A stretch of DNA of 64,000 nt, from the NCBI GenBank assembly GCA_003640385.1, contig RCAB01000059.1, forward strand, positions 124,001 to 188,000, in the 5' to 3' direction. Below are positions 38,201 to 50,840 of this stretch, one piece after another. The notes beneath the pieces were generated by a model. That model was not told the DNA's origin and did not search any database. It saw nothing but the letters and a program-made list of their open reading frames with translations. Made by a program: the position numbers and the translations under genes. Source of the DNA: Setaria digitata. Lineage: Eukaryota > Nematoda > Chromadorea > Rhabditida > Setariidae. Every line of letters starts with the position of its first letter. Positions within the stretch are counted from its first letter, which is position 1.

Positions 38201-38932
38201 CGCTCGACTACCCTCTAAGTCTGCTAACCAATCGCCGATAAGATTACAAAGCTTTAAAACATGATTCAACGATTACTTGTATTGCAGCTTAAGTTCAATT
38301 AATTACATTAGATCTTATTTTGCTAAAGCAATTAACCATTCAGTTTCTCAGACACCTCATTTAATCGTTAAGGCACAATTGTTTAGAACTTCTTCACCCA
38401 TTAGAACACTTATCTCTTGGCAAAATTTCCTTACTCATGCACTTCTTTTTCTTCTTACAAATGAACTTTTCACCTGGCCCAATGAACAGTAGTTCTCAGA
38501 CAACAAATTTACAACTGTTTCGGGATCTCCTCCACATCGAAAAAATGTTTGCAATACACCAACTATTTGCGGTTCCATAACGAAATCGGGAACTGGAATT
38601 CAGTACTCGCTCAAAATTTTCATTGTTTCAAATTTAACAGTTGATAAGTTTAATTAGAAGCCAGCATTAATCATGATAATACAAACGGCATTTACCAATT
38701 CATTTCAAGGTTAGCAGGTTCAATATTTCCAGTAAGTTGTGCGCTGTTATAATTTTCCACCTAAAATGCAGAGCTCACACATTTATTTACCCTAAAGTAC
38801 TGATGATAACAGTCGTTCCTCTTAAGCAGTTTAAAACTTACGATTAAGATGCCTCATACAATGCTCCAACAGTATCTTTTTTTCTTCACTTTCTTCATCA
38901 TCACCTTCTCCACAGCCATCTGGGTCTTCCAT
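35217..38932 (-). CDS. negative elongation factor C/D (NELF-C/D, TH1)
   Basis: Core subunit of the NELF complex, which holds RNA polymerase II in promoter-proximal pausing together with DSIF. Exons in order: 38842-38932, 38474-38592, 38070-38251, 37724-37856, 37299-37475, 36837-37043, 36229-36665, 35704-35895 and 35217-35406. All phases close, giving about 575 residues against about 590 in human. The N-terminus is acidic ([17 protein letters not shown]). Clear family blocks follow: [127 protein letters not shown] and [20 protein letters not shown]. It is co-linear with the human protein with no missing domain. A phase-0 segment at 38700-38765 was left out because it breaks the frame. Gene and NIPP1 lie on the same strand, 880 bp apart. 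C. elegans is reported to lack NELF, which makes this gene noteworthy. Confidence 0.95.
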
Positions 38933-39812
38933 TTACGTTAGCAATAAATCAAGCCTTAAAGATACCTTTCACCTGTAAACACCCATTCCAGAATAAGAAA
39001 TCTTCCTGACAAGTGCCTCATCACTGAAATCATCGTCCGTTAGCTGGTTCTGTTAGCAGTGATTATAGTTTCGAAAATTTCATTTGTTCAGTTAATTTAC
39101 TCCATTCAAGCTTCTTAGTTCATTTAAATGAATACACGCCTCACGACAAAGTGAAAATTCCTCTCCTTCTTTCTTTACCTTTCCCATTCGTGGAAAAAAA
39201 AATTAATAGATTAGAGAAAAACTAAATTTTGGAAGTTAATATAAAACATACTAGAAAGAGTTTTATTCAATATAAATGCACTACGAATCAGTTAACTGAC
39301 AAAAGGACATATTACAATAAACTCCGGAAACTGACCTTTACCAGATTAACAACATATTCTGAATAAATTAATAATGGAATCCATTGACAAAAAATTCTTT
39401 GCCAAAAGTTTTATTCAAAAAAAAAAGAAAGAAAAAAAACTACACTAGCAATTCAGCGAATGTTGGAAACTCCATCAACAATAATTCAGAACTTGATAAT
39501 AATATATAATGAAAAAGAACGCAAATGTATATGAGAGCATTACGTCTAAATCTGGTTAACTTCCAATACTGTTCGTTTTGTTATTACACAGCAGCATAAT
39601 AAGTCCCGTAGTGCAAAGGTTAATTCGAGATTTTGAGGTAAAAAAATTTACATAAAAGTTAAGAAACTAAAAGGTTAACCTGGAAAACCTGATGACTCAA
39701 AAACTGTTTGCCTAAAACTTCCTAAGCACCAATGACAAACGAAAAACTTTTTGTCTTGAATGCTGAAGCATGCTTATCACTATGTCACAAACAATTGGAC
39801 ATCTGTGTTTGC

Positions 39813-42012
39813 TTATGCTAGAACTCTGCTTTGACTTGACTTTCTGCCTGGCCACGATTCTTTGGCATATTTCTTCTTATGTGGTGCATCACCATCTTCA
39901 TCATCATGTATTCGATGCGTTCCTTGCACGAACGGTCCTACATGCCCTGAGGTAGGTTCTGGCAAACTTTTCGCATATAAATCCAAATCCGGAGCTGCAT
40001 TCATAACAATTGACAAACTTGAAATCATCGGCTGTACATATCTAAATAGCAAAATATCATAATAAAACAGCAGAAATAGTAAGTTTGGAGGTATTCTTGT
40101 CCAATCTATTAAGCAAACTTTATCACAGCTCGAGAGTCCGTAAACAGTGTTTAATATCTCTTTGCAAAACGACTTTCAATGTCTTTTCTTTCTCACACTA
40201 TTTTTCATGACCATAAAATAGCAGTGAAAATAATAGATAACTTGTATTTTTGTAATCATCGACACGACCGGGCCTTAGAATCTTCTTCTGAGTAGGACCT
40301 TCCTTAATTCTTGGTTCCGTTCCCTCATCCGAAGGTTTCCTTTTTGTGGATATAATTGCAGTTGCAACCAAATTTCGAAAACGTCCCACTGTCGGATCAA
40401 CATCTTCTTAAAAAGCAAAAAATTATATCGAAATTAAATAAGCTTATAAATTCAGAGTAATAAAGAGGAAAGAACCACTATACAAATTCATATGAAAGAA
40501 TAAAGATTTGGAAATCGTTGCATAAAATAATCCCGATAACTTGCCTGGATTAATTATAGTTTCCTCTTCAATAAATGCAACATTTCCACGAGGCCTTTTT
40601 TTCCGTCGCGCATCTTCCAATGAAATCGGTATGACTGGTATTCGTCGGTTCAGTGCTGTGTTATATTCAGTTAAATTCTGGAAATCATTCGAACATTGAA
40701 TTTCTTGTCAGGTTTAAGTTCGATGTCAGTGGAAGATGCAAATCGAAATCAAGAAGGCAAGTGATAAGAAAATTAGTTCAACTTAGAAGAGTCAATAGCA
40801 AGAGTAATTTAACATCACGTCGGCATGTAACAAATGACACGGATACTACTTTTCCTTCAATCAATAAAAGGAGATAAAAAACCGTACTTATATCATACCT
40901 CAAGTTCGTGCTCTTCTGGTAGCAGTTCTTTATTTCCTTCATCATCATCGTTTGCTGAATCGAGTTTAGCTCGCAATATATATCTTCTTGTGGAAGCACC
41001 GAAATGAAATATACTAGCAATGTCGATGAAAACTGGTTGTTTTGGTTCAATACGGACTTTACCAATAAAGGTGCCATGGCCTAAAATAAATATGCTTATT
41101 TATAACTAATAATCTTTTAATTCATAATGATCTCGGTGCAAATTATATAGTTTACGAGTGGATATCTACAGTAATAAACACAAAACATATAAGCCTTGAA
41201 ATGCTCCTATTGCAAAACAAAAAGTGATGTGAGGTTCAAAGCTTACAAATTTTATCGTTATTAGAAACCGGCTTTACTATCTACTGGTACACAAAAAGAA
41301 AAATATGCTTATTATAAATGTTTTGGCTTGTATACTAAAACTTACAGCTACTCATATCTATAAGAGCAAATCGCTGTAGAAATTTATGATAAATCAGAAC
41401 AGCATGCACCCTGGAACATGACGCATGTTCAACCACGAAGTCACACTGTTTCGGATTACGTCCAAAAAAATAAGCGCGCTTTTCATCAACCATTAGTTTC
41501 TAAAAGAATATAAGCGAGACTCCACTAACAAAATCTTCCTCATATTCGGATATTTAAACTAATATAATCAAAATGAGACAGCAGAAACCTTCAACTGTAC
41601 TGCCAAAATCCTCACTCTACGAAAATTTGTTAACAGCGATTCGTAAGGCCTGAAATTAATCATTCAGAAAGTAGCACAGTCCTTTTACGATTACACCCTA
41701 ACTGAAGTTTCTGAAAAGGAAATCATGCTGTAAGCAAATGTGATCAAACGCTGATGTGCATGATAAGCCGGATGACAGTACTCTATCAAAGAATACATCA
41801 GTAATAAGCACCTGAATCAATTGATCGCCTTTCATAACATCAAGGTGACATCCACTCGGTGGCCGTCCTGCCCAAGGAGGTATTTCGTACTCTAATACAG
41901 CATTTACGGTACTTTCTCCTAGAGACGTCGTCACTGGTGCAGACGGTAGAGCGTTTACAGGTGGAGCTGATCCTGCAGCTCTTTTTCCATCTTTTGCTAC
42001 GTCCAAGGACAT
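39813..42012 (-). CDS. NIPP1, nuclear inhibitor of protein phosphatase 1
   Basis: Nuclear scaffold that targets protein phosphatase 1 and binds splicing factors through an FHA domain. Exons: 41812-42012, 41346-41499, 40899-41080, 40545-40677, 40242-40406, and a last exon that ends at 39813 and probably starts at 40041. ATG at 42010-42012 follows an acceptor (TTACAG) by some 25 bases, like a spliced-leader site. The FHA domain spans roughly residues 75-165: the core GRNPKQCDF, SCSRVHAVLIYH and HGTFIG. The PP1-binding segment reads NVAF where human has RVTF, followed by the conserved INPEDVDPTVGRFRN. The C-terminus KKKYAKESWPGRK matches human. Intron 4 has a GC donor (CCAG/GCAAGT). The junction between exon 5 (ends phase 1) and the last exon (needs phase 2 at 40041) does not close. 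A missed small exon in 40042-40241 is likely. Confidence 0.93.
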
Positions 42013-42652
42013 TGATGTTACCAAATTTTCGCAAACTGTAATTAAGTAATATAAGAAATCCCGAAAACCATTAACAGCAGTGTAATAACTCCCAAACTCA
42101 TGACAAATCCAATCCTATTAATCCAACATGAACATGGCTGCTTCGATCAATGCACCTTAAAGTGGAAAACTTATACTTCGTTTAAAATCTTTAAAATGAT
42201 AAATTTCAATATTTCTAAACAGTGTAAAAAAACCAGCCCTTCAAATTGCCAACAAGCAAGAAAACACTTTATTCACAATTTATGATGATACACGACGTAA
42301 AATTTCCTTAATAACTATGCCCATATAAGCATTTTCTAAATAGCTGAGTATCCCCGTAAAAATGAGATAATGTTAAATATTACTGCAAACTAAAGAGAAC
42401 TGGATAAAGCGCCAATTATACAAGACAGACCAGTACCGGAAAGATAAGCAATTACTCAAAGAGATCATTAATGCCAAATTATTATACATTATACAAAATA
42501 ATACTAATTAAAAATCACTCGATAGGCATGTGAGAAACCACTTAAACACCAGCAAATGGCCTGTAAGATGACATAGAGGTATTAGAATTTTAGCAACTTG
42601 AGATACACTACAAACTAATCAGAAATCCGGTTCATATACGAATGCATCAAGT

Positions 42653-45263
42653 CTAAACACTGTTGTCGACAGCAACAGATTCGCCCTCTGATGCGATGGG
42701 CTTCTTGTTTTCCGATTCGAAACGACAACTTATAAGAGTTGCTGAAAACAAAAAAGTACGCAACAAAAAAAAAAGAAAAAAAAAATGAACGCCCTCATAT
42801 CTCGAAAAGAACTAGACATGCAAAATACTCTAAGAAAGATAAGTGAGCAAGCCAACGTAAAAGAAAGCAGGAAATAAGCTCACAGTATTTCCTACTTTCC
42901 TGACATTTTAAACAAAACTTCTCCTTCGTCACTTCAAAGAGAACTGCTCTCTCAGGTATCATCAACTGGAAATCAATAGGTTTATGCTTACAAGAAAAAT
43001 GCATAACAATATCTTAATATCTTACAGATTCAAAAATCATGTAACAAAACTCGTCAAAGAATTCATCGACTTACATAGACTCTTTTCATCTTTATGTTTT
43101 TCGAATACAGAATTCAAAATTAAACGAGGCACATGCATGGTTTGATCATCTAATAACACAATATCATATCCATCCAAATATTTGTCCAATAATGTTTCAT
43201 CATTATAATTCAGAAAACCGATTTTCAGTGCGATTTGTTCATATTCCAAACCCACATCCATTTTTGAATCTAGAAATCCGAAAAAACATGAAAGTCACAA
43301 CTATAACAAAAGCATACTTTTGAAGGGAACATCCACTCACTTATCAAATAAAGCAACCAATTTAAATGAAAAACTATGAAGTACAGCCGTGCTCAAGAAG
43401 AAATGTAGTTTCAGAATTCAAATTCTTAAATTTTTTACATACATATTATTCAGTCAAAATAACGGAAATGATTAACAGTACCTCCCAGCGAGTCGCCCAT
43501 CAATAAAACACATGTTCGAGATGATATTTCATTAAACCACGATCCGTAACGACTGATAACAGCACTGTTCTTACAAAATGTGTGAATAAGAGGTTCGCTA
43601 AATGCAACTGCTACATCGTTTTCATCATATTTCTAAATTCTTTACACAGCTTTAATAAACTTTAAAAAATTCAACCCAGAGATGTTTCTCGATGAAATTA
43701 AACAATTAACGAATATTCACATCTGAGATACCCATGAAGTTTAGGAAAAGCCAAAAAAAAAAATCCTACATACTGGTCTTCTTCAAATAGTGATACAAAA
43801 AACAGCTGACTAAGTTTAACCACATCATTCACGAAATGCCAAACAAGTTACTACTGAAGGATGATATTTAGCAAATAATCATCACTTAATACAGAAAGCA
43901 TCACTCACTACATATAAATAGAATAATTACCATCATGTTCGAGACAATGTGAACGTTACTGAGAAAAACGCCAAAGACTTTTTGGAAAAAAAAGTCAATA
44001 ACATTTCCAATGCCAGCAGAAAAAATAACCAAAGGTACGTTATGATCATGCAACGCTAGCATCAGTTCCTTTGCACCTTCCCTGAAAAATATGATAGCAT
44101 TAAGGGAAAACTGGTTGTCATTCTTATCATCTTTAATGAAGACATTGCAACATAAGTTAATTTCAGAGATTTTAAAAATTAGTGCAACTCTAAAATCAAA
44201 AAAAAAAGCGTTACGTTGCACCTAACTATTACTCACTTTAGTTCAAGCTTTGCTTCCGAAACAAATTTTTGGATCGTCCTTTTCGTAAAACCGGTCTTAA
44301 TAATGTGTTCATGGGAAGTTCTCCACCTGTAACGAAAATTTCAGTTCACATTATGTCTAAATCAAAGAAAAGAGCAATATAGCTCAGAATGAGATAGGCC
44401 TCCACTTCACACAGAGCTGAATTTGATTTTCTTGTGGCGAATTACTGCGTTAGTTAATGTTTTCCAATTAAACAAAGGTCAAAATTGTACCAGTCTTCCA
44501 TATGGGGAATTTTTTCAGCGACTGTCATATGTGGATCGAATTCAATCGGTAGGTACTTCGCCTTCAATTTTTCAAGAACAATTCCAAGCTCTTGCGATAC
44601 TGTCCATGCAGCACTATCGAAAACTCCATGTGTTGTCAAGCAACTCTTACCTTCACTATCGTGAAAACGCGATAATGTGTAATCAAAATCTGAGACCACC
44701 TAAATATATTTATGTTTCTATCATTTCTTTTATGAACAACGAATGAAGCATTATTGAAATAATCCAATATTTTGGAAAAGTATTTATGCACGAAATGCTG
44801 TACTCGGTAGACAAATTATCATGTACTTCATTTGCTATTCAATTTCCTATCCACAGTAGTCAATTAATTATTAAAAGTCTAGAAATCAAGATTAGTACTG
44901 CAGTCTTCAAAAGCAAATGATTTTTTCAGTCAAACATGTCTTGAGTTGATACAGTATAAACAGAGCAGTTCATATTTTACTGAGACTTGGATACAATAAA
45001 AAAACATGTTAAAATATAGAATATAAAATTAGAAAGAATTTTAGAGTACTGTACAGTTAACTCTCAGTGCGAAAATACAACATAAAAACTGTGCCTCTTA
45101 CGATATAAAAATTCACAGTTGTTCACTTGAGGGTATAACCAAACTGCACCCTCACCAAAAGTTTATCCTTCTCGGCATTGATAATCTGATTAAGTTTTTG
45201 TTCTACGGCAGATGCGTCACGTATACGCACCTTTTCATTGTCAAGCAAAGCATCGATCAGCAT
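42653..45263 (-). CDS. cytosolic 5'-nucleotidase III (HAD family)
   Basis: Dephosphorylates pyrimidine nucleoside 5'-monophosphates; the NT5C3B/insect-type enzymes also act on 7-methyl-GMP from cap breakdown. Which substrate this one prefers cannot be read from sequence. Exons: 45156-45263, 44491-44699, 44237-44326, 43931-44081, 43482-43632, 43075-43269 and 42653-42741, giving 330 residues with all phases closed. HAD motif I is [10 protein letters not shown] near residue 40, with the nucleophile Asp and the acid/base Asp. Motif II is the IFSAGIGNV segment and motif IV is [30 protein letters not shown] and [16 protein letters not shown] follow the family. The last 29 residues form a short polar tail without close counterpart in human. 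No signal peptide is seen, which suggests a cytosolic protein. It is the first of three head-to-tail minus-strand genes, with a gap of 640 bp to NIPP1. Confidence 0.94.
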
Positions 45264-46256
45264 ATAAAAACGTGTGCTGCAACAAACAGTAAACATAAGT
45301 TGAAAGTTCTCACTAGACATAAACGTTAGAAAAAAGCTCATCGAGATGAACCAGGAGATGAGAAGGCAGCCACTTGTGGGAGATAATTCCCGAAATATAC
45401 CACTTCACTTCTGCGTCCCTTAATGTACCAAATATGTAAACAGTTTTTGCTAATTGTCATGAAAAAGGTATGGAATCTCAGCGGAAGCTTAGAAATGAGA
45501 GCGAGAAATGGAATTTCACTGGAGAAGACTGTACAAAGTATATCCATGGTAGAAAACACAGAGGTGAGAAACTGAAACATTCTAACACTGTGACTTCTGA
45601 TTCAAGCCATTAAAGCAGGAAAAAATGGGAACGAAAGATGGCAGTCTTACCCTCGGCAGAGGAACACGACGACGAGGGAAAATGTACAGGTTAACACTTC
45701 ATCTACCATAAATATTACTTTGAATGCAGTGATGAAGAGCCTGTAGAAGATACCAGCGAAGGTACCGAGGTAAGGAACTTCGTGACATTCACACAAGCCT
45801 TCATCGAGTAGGCCTATCCATCAGCATTTAATGTTGCTGGCCTGAAAGGACGCATCATCTCAGCAATCACCTTCCACTAGACTGTAGAGACTCATTCCGG
45901 TTGCTCTCTCAGTGTCTCCATAGTTCCAGCCCCGTCTCCCACCCTCAACACCGCGACGCCCAGTCCATCATTTCACCCCCAGGCCCACTACGAGCTATTC
46001 TTTATCGACTATTGATTTTTCGCAATTTAACCATGAACCAAGGACAAGGTTGTCAGACCTGCCGGCTATTCTGGCGGCGTGCAGAGTTCTTTCGGGGATT
46101 CCCGTGCTGCATTGGTGGACCGTCTCGAGTACTCATTCTTGGTCGTAAACTTCTCTTATCTGTACTTGGATTGCAGGTGATCGCGTGTGTGACGCCTGTC
46201 ACATTCCAGTTATTTGAGTTCCTATTGAAAGTAGTTCAGATATCACTCACTCACTC
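45264..46256. other. divergent upstream region of the nucleotidase and U2AF35
   Basis: About 1 kb between two divergent starts, GC-richer than its surroundings from about 45600. It probably holds both promoters. A plus-strand frame of 180 codons at 45901-46443 runs out of frame over U2AF35 exon 1. It has no domain or splice support, and I do not take it as a gene. Confidence 0.5.
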
Positions 46257-48645
46257 ATGGCGAATTATCACATGTCTGGCGCCGAATACCTCGCATCAAT
46301 CTACGGAACGGAGAAAGATAAGGTTAGCGTGGTATTTATTGGAATTATGTTTTCCCGTTAAAGGTATAGCTGGGTCAGAGAAGTATTTCTATAGTTCATG
46401 TACGCCTCTTTCCTCTTCACCTCCAGCCCGCGATTCGTCATGATAAAACCACTTACTGCTTTTCAAGCATAGTTTTTTCCGGGTTCGAAGCATTGCATTT
46501 AAGGAAAAAAGTTTTGGAAAATCTGCAAAGCTGTTTTTTCGATATTAATAGTGGACAGGGAATATGAGGTCATAAATTTTGGGAAACTAAAGAGAAGAAC
46601 GATAAAGGAGAAACTAGGCATTGCAAAAAGATCTCTATATAAATTGTTGCGATCACTTTAGGTGAATTGCTCCTTCTACTTCAAAATAGGTGCATGCCGA
46701 CATGGTGACAAATGCTCCAGGACTCATATTATGCCATCTTTCTCACAGACAGTTTTACTGAAGAATCTTTATCACAATCCAATGATTGATACCAGACAGG
46801 CGGATGCTTTTGCTAAGGTTTGTATCTTTTATAGTAGACTGAAATTTCTAGATTAGTAAGTTTTTACCAGCTTTCATCCTTCCATGCTCTAGAAGTTACG
46901 CCTTTTATGATGGCGATGGTAGAGTATTGTGAAAGCGCTTTGGATTTAATACTGGAAATTTTACTTTAGTCTTTTAGACCGGCCGTAGTTCTCACTTTGG
47001 GCTTATTTTCAGAGCCAAAAATTTAACTGAACGTGTCGTGATACAAATCAGTTCATTCGTCTCTTGGCACATTAGTTATATTGGTAAGACGCCGTATCTG
47101 AACTCTCATTTCAGCCTAGGAAATTGATAGAAGAAACCCTGAAGTTCTACGGGAAATTATTTGGGAACCTTAAATTATGAATTTCCAAGAAAGAATCATT
47201 TTAGAGAGCTAAGTAAAAACTTGGAAGTTAAAAAGTATGCTGAAATGGTACTATAAGGCGTCAAATCAACTCAGATTAATAAATAAAGAAATTAAAAGCG
47301 ACTTTCTTTTAACACATTTTCAATAAAAAATGTATTTTTGATAAATATGTGACGGCTGTACTAACGTTGCATCTGGTAATGGACACTGTTTATCGTTTCG
47401 CATTCAATAAATGTGACAAATTGAAATGTACATAATTACAACAGTTATATTTGGAACATCGAGTTTGTTCAGGTTGGCCAAATGAACGAGCAGGAGCAGC
47501 AGTATTTTGAAGAATTTTTTGAAGAAATATTTGTCGAATTGGAAGATAAATTCGGTCCAATTGACGAGATGAATGTGTGCGATAATATTGGAGAGCACAT
47601 GATTGGCAATGTTTATGTAAAATTTGAAAATGAAGAAGATGCCGACAAATGTGTCAAAGGACTTGAGAATAGATGGTAATGGAACTTTTTATTTCATAGT
47701 TGCAGCTACTGGAACATTTAGTGTGGAGGCATATCGGTTTTTGAGTGGAGTGAAATAAGTCAAGTGAACAGTTATAGAAAAATGATAAATATAGAATAAT
47801 GGTGTCAAAAATTCAGTACTTTTTACTTTTCATTATGTGATTTGGATTTCATCGGGATGAAGGAACGGTGAAAAAGAGGGAAGAATTTGTTCCGGATTTT
47901 TGTGGTATTTTGAAAGTAATGGAATTGCACTGTTCCAGCACTGATAGTGTTCTGGTTTAGGTTCAACGGTTCACCCGTTTACGCTGAACTGTCACCTGTG
48001 ACTGATTTTCGTGAGGCGTGTTGTCGACAGTATGAACTGGGAGGTTGTAATAAAGGTGCTTTTTGCAATTTCATGCATCTAAAACAAATATCACGTGACT
48101 TGAGGCGCAAGTTATATGGTTCTCGAGCAGAATATCGTGGTGGTGGCTATTACGGTGGTGGAAACTGGCACGAAGGTTTGTGTTCGTCTTATTTGTTGAG
48201 ATTTTAAAATTAAATACCATCATTAATTATTCTTTAATGCCATTTTTGTATCATTATTTTCTTAAAAAAAATGTTTGAGAGCAAATCGTTACCGTTTCAT
48301 ATGGAAAATGTGTTTATTTATTTGATTTTATCTGTTTTGGAGAAATATTTGGTGGAGATTCCATTCAAATCATTTTACAAATAGTTTTTTGGCTTTGCTT
48401 TTGCTCAGTTACCAACTAGAAGTTTCTTACGTTTGTTTTCTTGATTCATTCCGTTCGATTATAAATCTGTGTAACAACATCTGCAGTTCTGACGTATTTA
48501 CTTAGGTAGAGGAGGCGACTACGGTGGTTATTCTCGTCGTAGCGGTGGATACGGTGGCGGTGGTGGTGGTGGTGGTAGTGGTGGTGGTGGAGGCGGTGGG
48601 GGCAGAAGACGTTCACGAAGCCCTCGATCGAGGCATCGATACTAA
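46257..48645 (+). CDS. uaf-2: U2AF35, small subunit of the U2 auxiliary factor
   Basis: Recognises the AG of the 3' splice site and, with U2AF65, brings U2 snRNP to the intron end. Exons: 46257-46322, 46662-46817, 47473-47675, 47961-48175 and 48506-48645, giving 259 residues with all phases closed. Order of parts: [20 protein letters not shown]; first CCCH zinc finger [20 protein letters not shown]; the U2AF-homology RRM (about residues 45-145, with [30 protein letters not shown] and [12 protein letters not shown]); second CCCH finger [20 protein letters not shown]; then RDLRRKLYG. The C-terminus is a Gly tract followed by [13 protein letters not shown]. The RS region is therefore very short and the Gly tract is encoded by a GGT/GGC microsatellite. 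The symbol follows the C. elegans orthologue; neighbours of this gene also serve RNA processing. Confidence 0.96.
48550..48603 (+). repeat. GGT/GGC microsatellite inside U2AF35
   Basis: About 18 consecutive GGN codons with two AGT or GGA interruptions encode the glycine run near the C-terminus. The length is likely to vary between individuals without shifting the frame. Confidence 0.85.
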
Positions 48646-50612
48646 CTTGATGATTAACATTATGGAAATTTTGTTTGATGACTGTGTCATTGGTGACTTT
48701 TTTCTTAAGCTGGTATAGTAAACAAGATGTTTAGTCTCGTATAAGATGAGTTCAGTTACTTATCATGCTCATTCTAGTTTGTTTACACTTCATCATGCTT
48801 ATCAAAAGTTTGTTTTAGAGTGGATGCTGAATGGGCTGAAATAAAATATGCGAGTTTTTCCTTTCATTTTCTCACGAGAAAAAAAATGCTCATTCCAATG
48901 TTGCTCTTGCAATGCGCACTGTAGCATGCCTTTCTTTTACTTGTAACATTTTTTTTTTTAAAGATATTTTGATTTACTGAGAAGAGCTCTCTGCAATGTT
49001 AGACTCCAAATGCATTGAAGAGTAAAGAATATTAAAAATTAAAAGAGAAGTTATATGCATTATATTGCTTAGGTAGATACATGAAACAGTGTAAATAATT
49101 GGATTGTCAGAGAAACCAAAGAGTAAAGCCCATGACAAGGAGGAGTTGTACAATTGGTTGACATGAGAAGGAGAACCAAATGTGAAATTACTTCTCTTTT
49201 GTTTTTCTAGTAAGACATGTATCTTGCTATGCTAAAGTGGAGCTTATTAGATAGGATTTATACACGAGTTTCAGGTAAGATTTGAATATGATAGTACTGG
49301 TTGTAATTATGTGGGTGTGGTTCTTATTACTTCAGTCACAAAGATTGGAGTCATTCCCACACATGAACATTCAGACAGTATTAGGTTGTGAAGCCTTTCA
49401 GTTTTCAATTCTTGTTCTTTTTAAGGTTTTAAGCCACTTTGAAATGTGTGTTATACAAAAGTCTTTAGAATAAAGTCCTACAAAGTTTCACACTGTTAAG
49501 TTTTTTAAAGATGTATATTGTAAGGATTATTCAAAAGTTCACATTACATTAGTGGTTATACTTCATTGGAGCATAAAATCGGGCTATTCATGGCCTACGG
49601 GAGAGGTATTTTCTTGTTCATCTTTCAAAAATACTAATTATTCTGAAAGATTTCGCTGGATCTGTGGGGGTATGTTAAAGGTTGCAGGAGTTAAGCACTT
49701 GTAAATTTTATACACCTCAGTTCGCCCACTTATATACCTTGTTACATGTTTGTTAAGATTAAATGCTCCTCAACAAATAATATTTAGGTAATAATTGTTG
49801 ATTTTAGGCTTTGGATTACCAGGTATTCTGTATCTGACCACTTAGTGAACTGCTGTATTTGTGATTAAATCAGCTAACCCTCCTGTTTCTTTTTTTTTGC
49901 ACTGTTTATCTGAAGAAGTTAGCAACGACTGAAGATTCCACTGATAATTCTCTCTCAAATATTACTAATATTGTTGAGGCATCACTTTTATAGGAAATGT
50001 TCACATTATATCCAATATATTGTATGCTGATGACGAGGTCAATTCAATATTTGTTTTTCTAAGTAACGGAAAGAAATTTTAGATTGAACTGATATTTATT
50101 AAGGAGTAAGTTATAATCAGATTAGCGAAATAATCTCGTGAACGCAGTAGCTACTGCTGAATTAATCATGATATTTGAAAGCCAACTGGAACCATTTATT
50201 TCCAGGAATCGATCGGTAAGTATTTTGTGGGGTAATAGTTACATATTCTTAGGTGAATTGTACATTCTTCTTTGTAAGATGGAAGTTTGTTAAAAAGATG
50301 CTTAGAAATAGTGAAAAATTTAAAGAGGAAGAATCGAATTATAGTGTTGGGTGGATGAACTTTTGATATTCCACTTAATATTTTTCACAAGTTTACGATT
50401 CAGTTGAGTGATAAGTGCGGAAGTGCGGAATCCACGTCAAACATAAAATAATTTTACTTTCTTTTCCCTTAGAATGCTCATGCTCACGGATTGTTGATAA
50501 CTTCTCAAGTTTAGAAGTTCCGGTTATTTACGCCGTTCTTTTCAAATACTATCCTCAAATTAGTTATCAATAAGCTCGATACAATTGAATTTCCCTAAAA
50601 AGCTTCAGATTC

Positions 50613-50840
50613 GCATCTAATAATCGCATAAGTGATCCTGCTAATGATACGAAAGCAACTTGTGATGCTTGATATTAAGTAGCACGGATGGATGAAGTGA
50701 GTTAATTATTTGACGATGCTTTCCTACATTAGACATTGATCCACTAAGGCATTTATAGCTGAAAAAAACTAATAAAGTATCTAATAGTCGCATAAATGAT
50801 ACCTGCTAATGATAAGGCTAATGATACGAAAGCAACTTGC
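50613..50840. repeat. imperfect direct repeat, about 60 bp
   Basis: Bases 50613-50672 (with GCTAATGATACGAAAGCAAC) recur at 50777-50840 with small insertions. Within the second copy GCTAATGATA is itself doubled. It looks like local slippage or duplication. Confidence 0.75.

Noticed and set aside
38700..38765. possible second exon of NELF-C/D
   Set aside because: It breaks the frame on both sides, while exon 1 joins directly to 38592 and gives the expected sequence before the MEP motif.
45901..46443. 180-codon plus-strand open frame
   Set aside because: It overlaps U2AF35 exon 1 in another frame, has no domain, and lies in a GC-rich patch where long chance frames are more likely.
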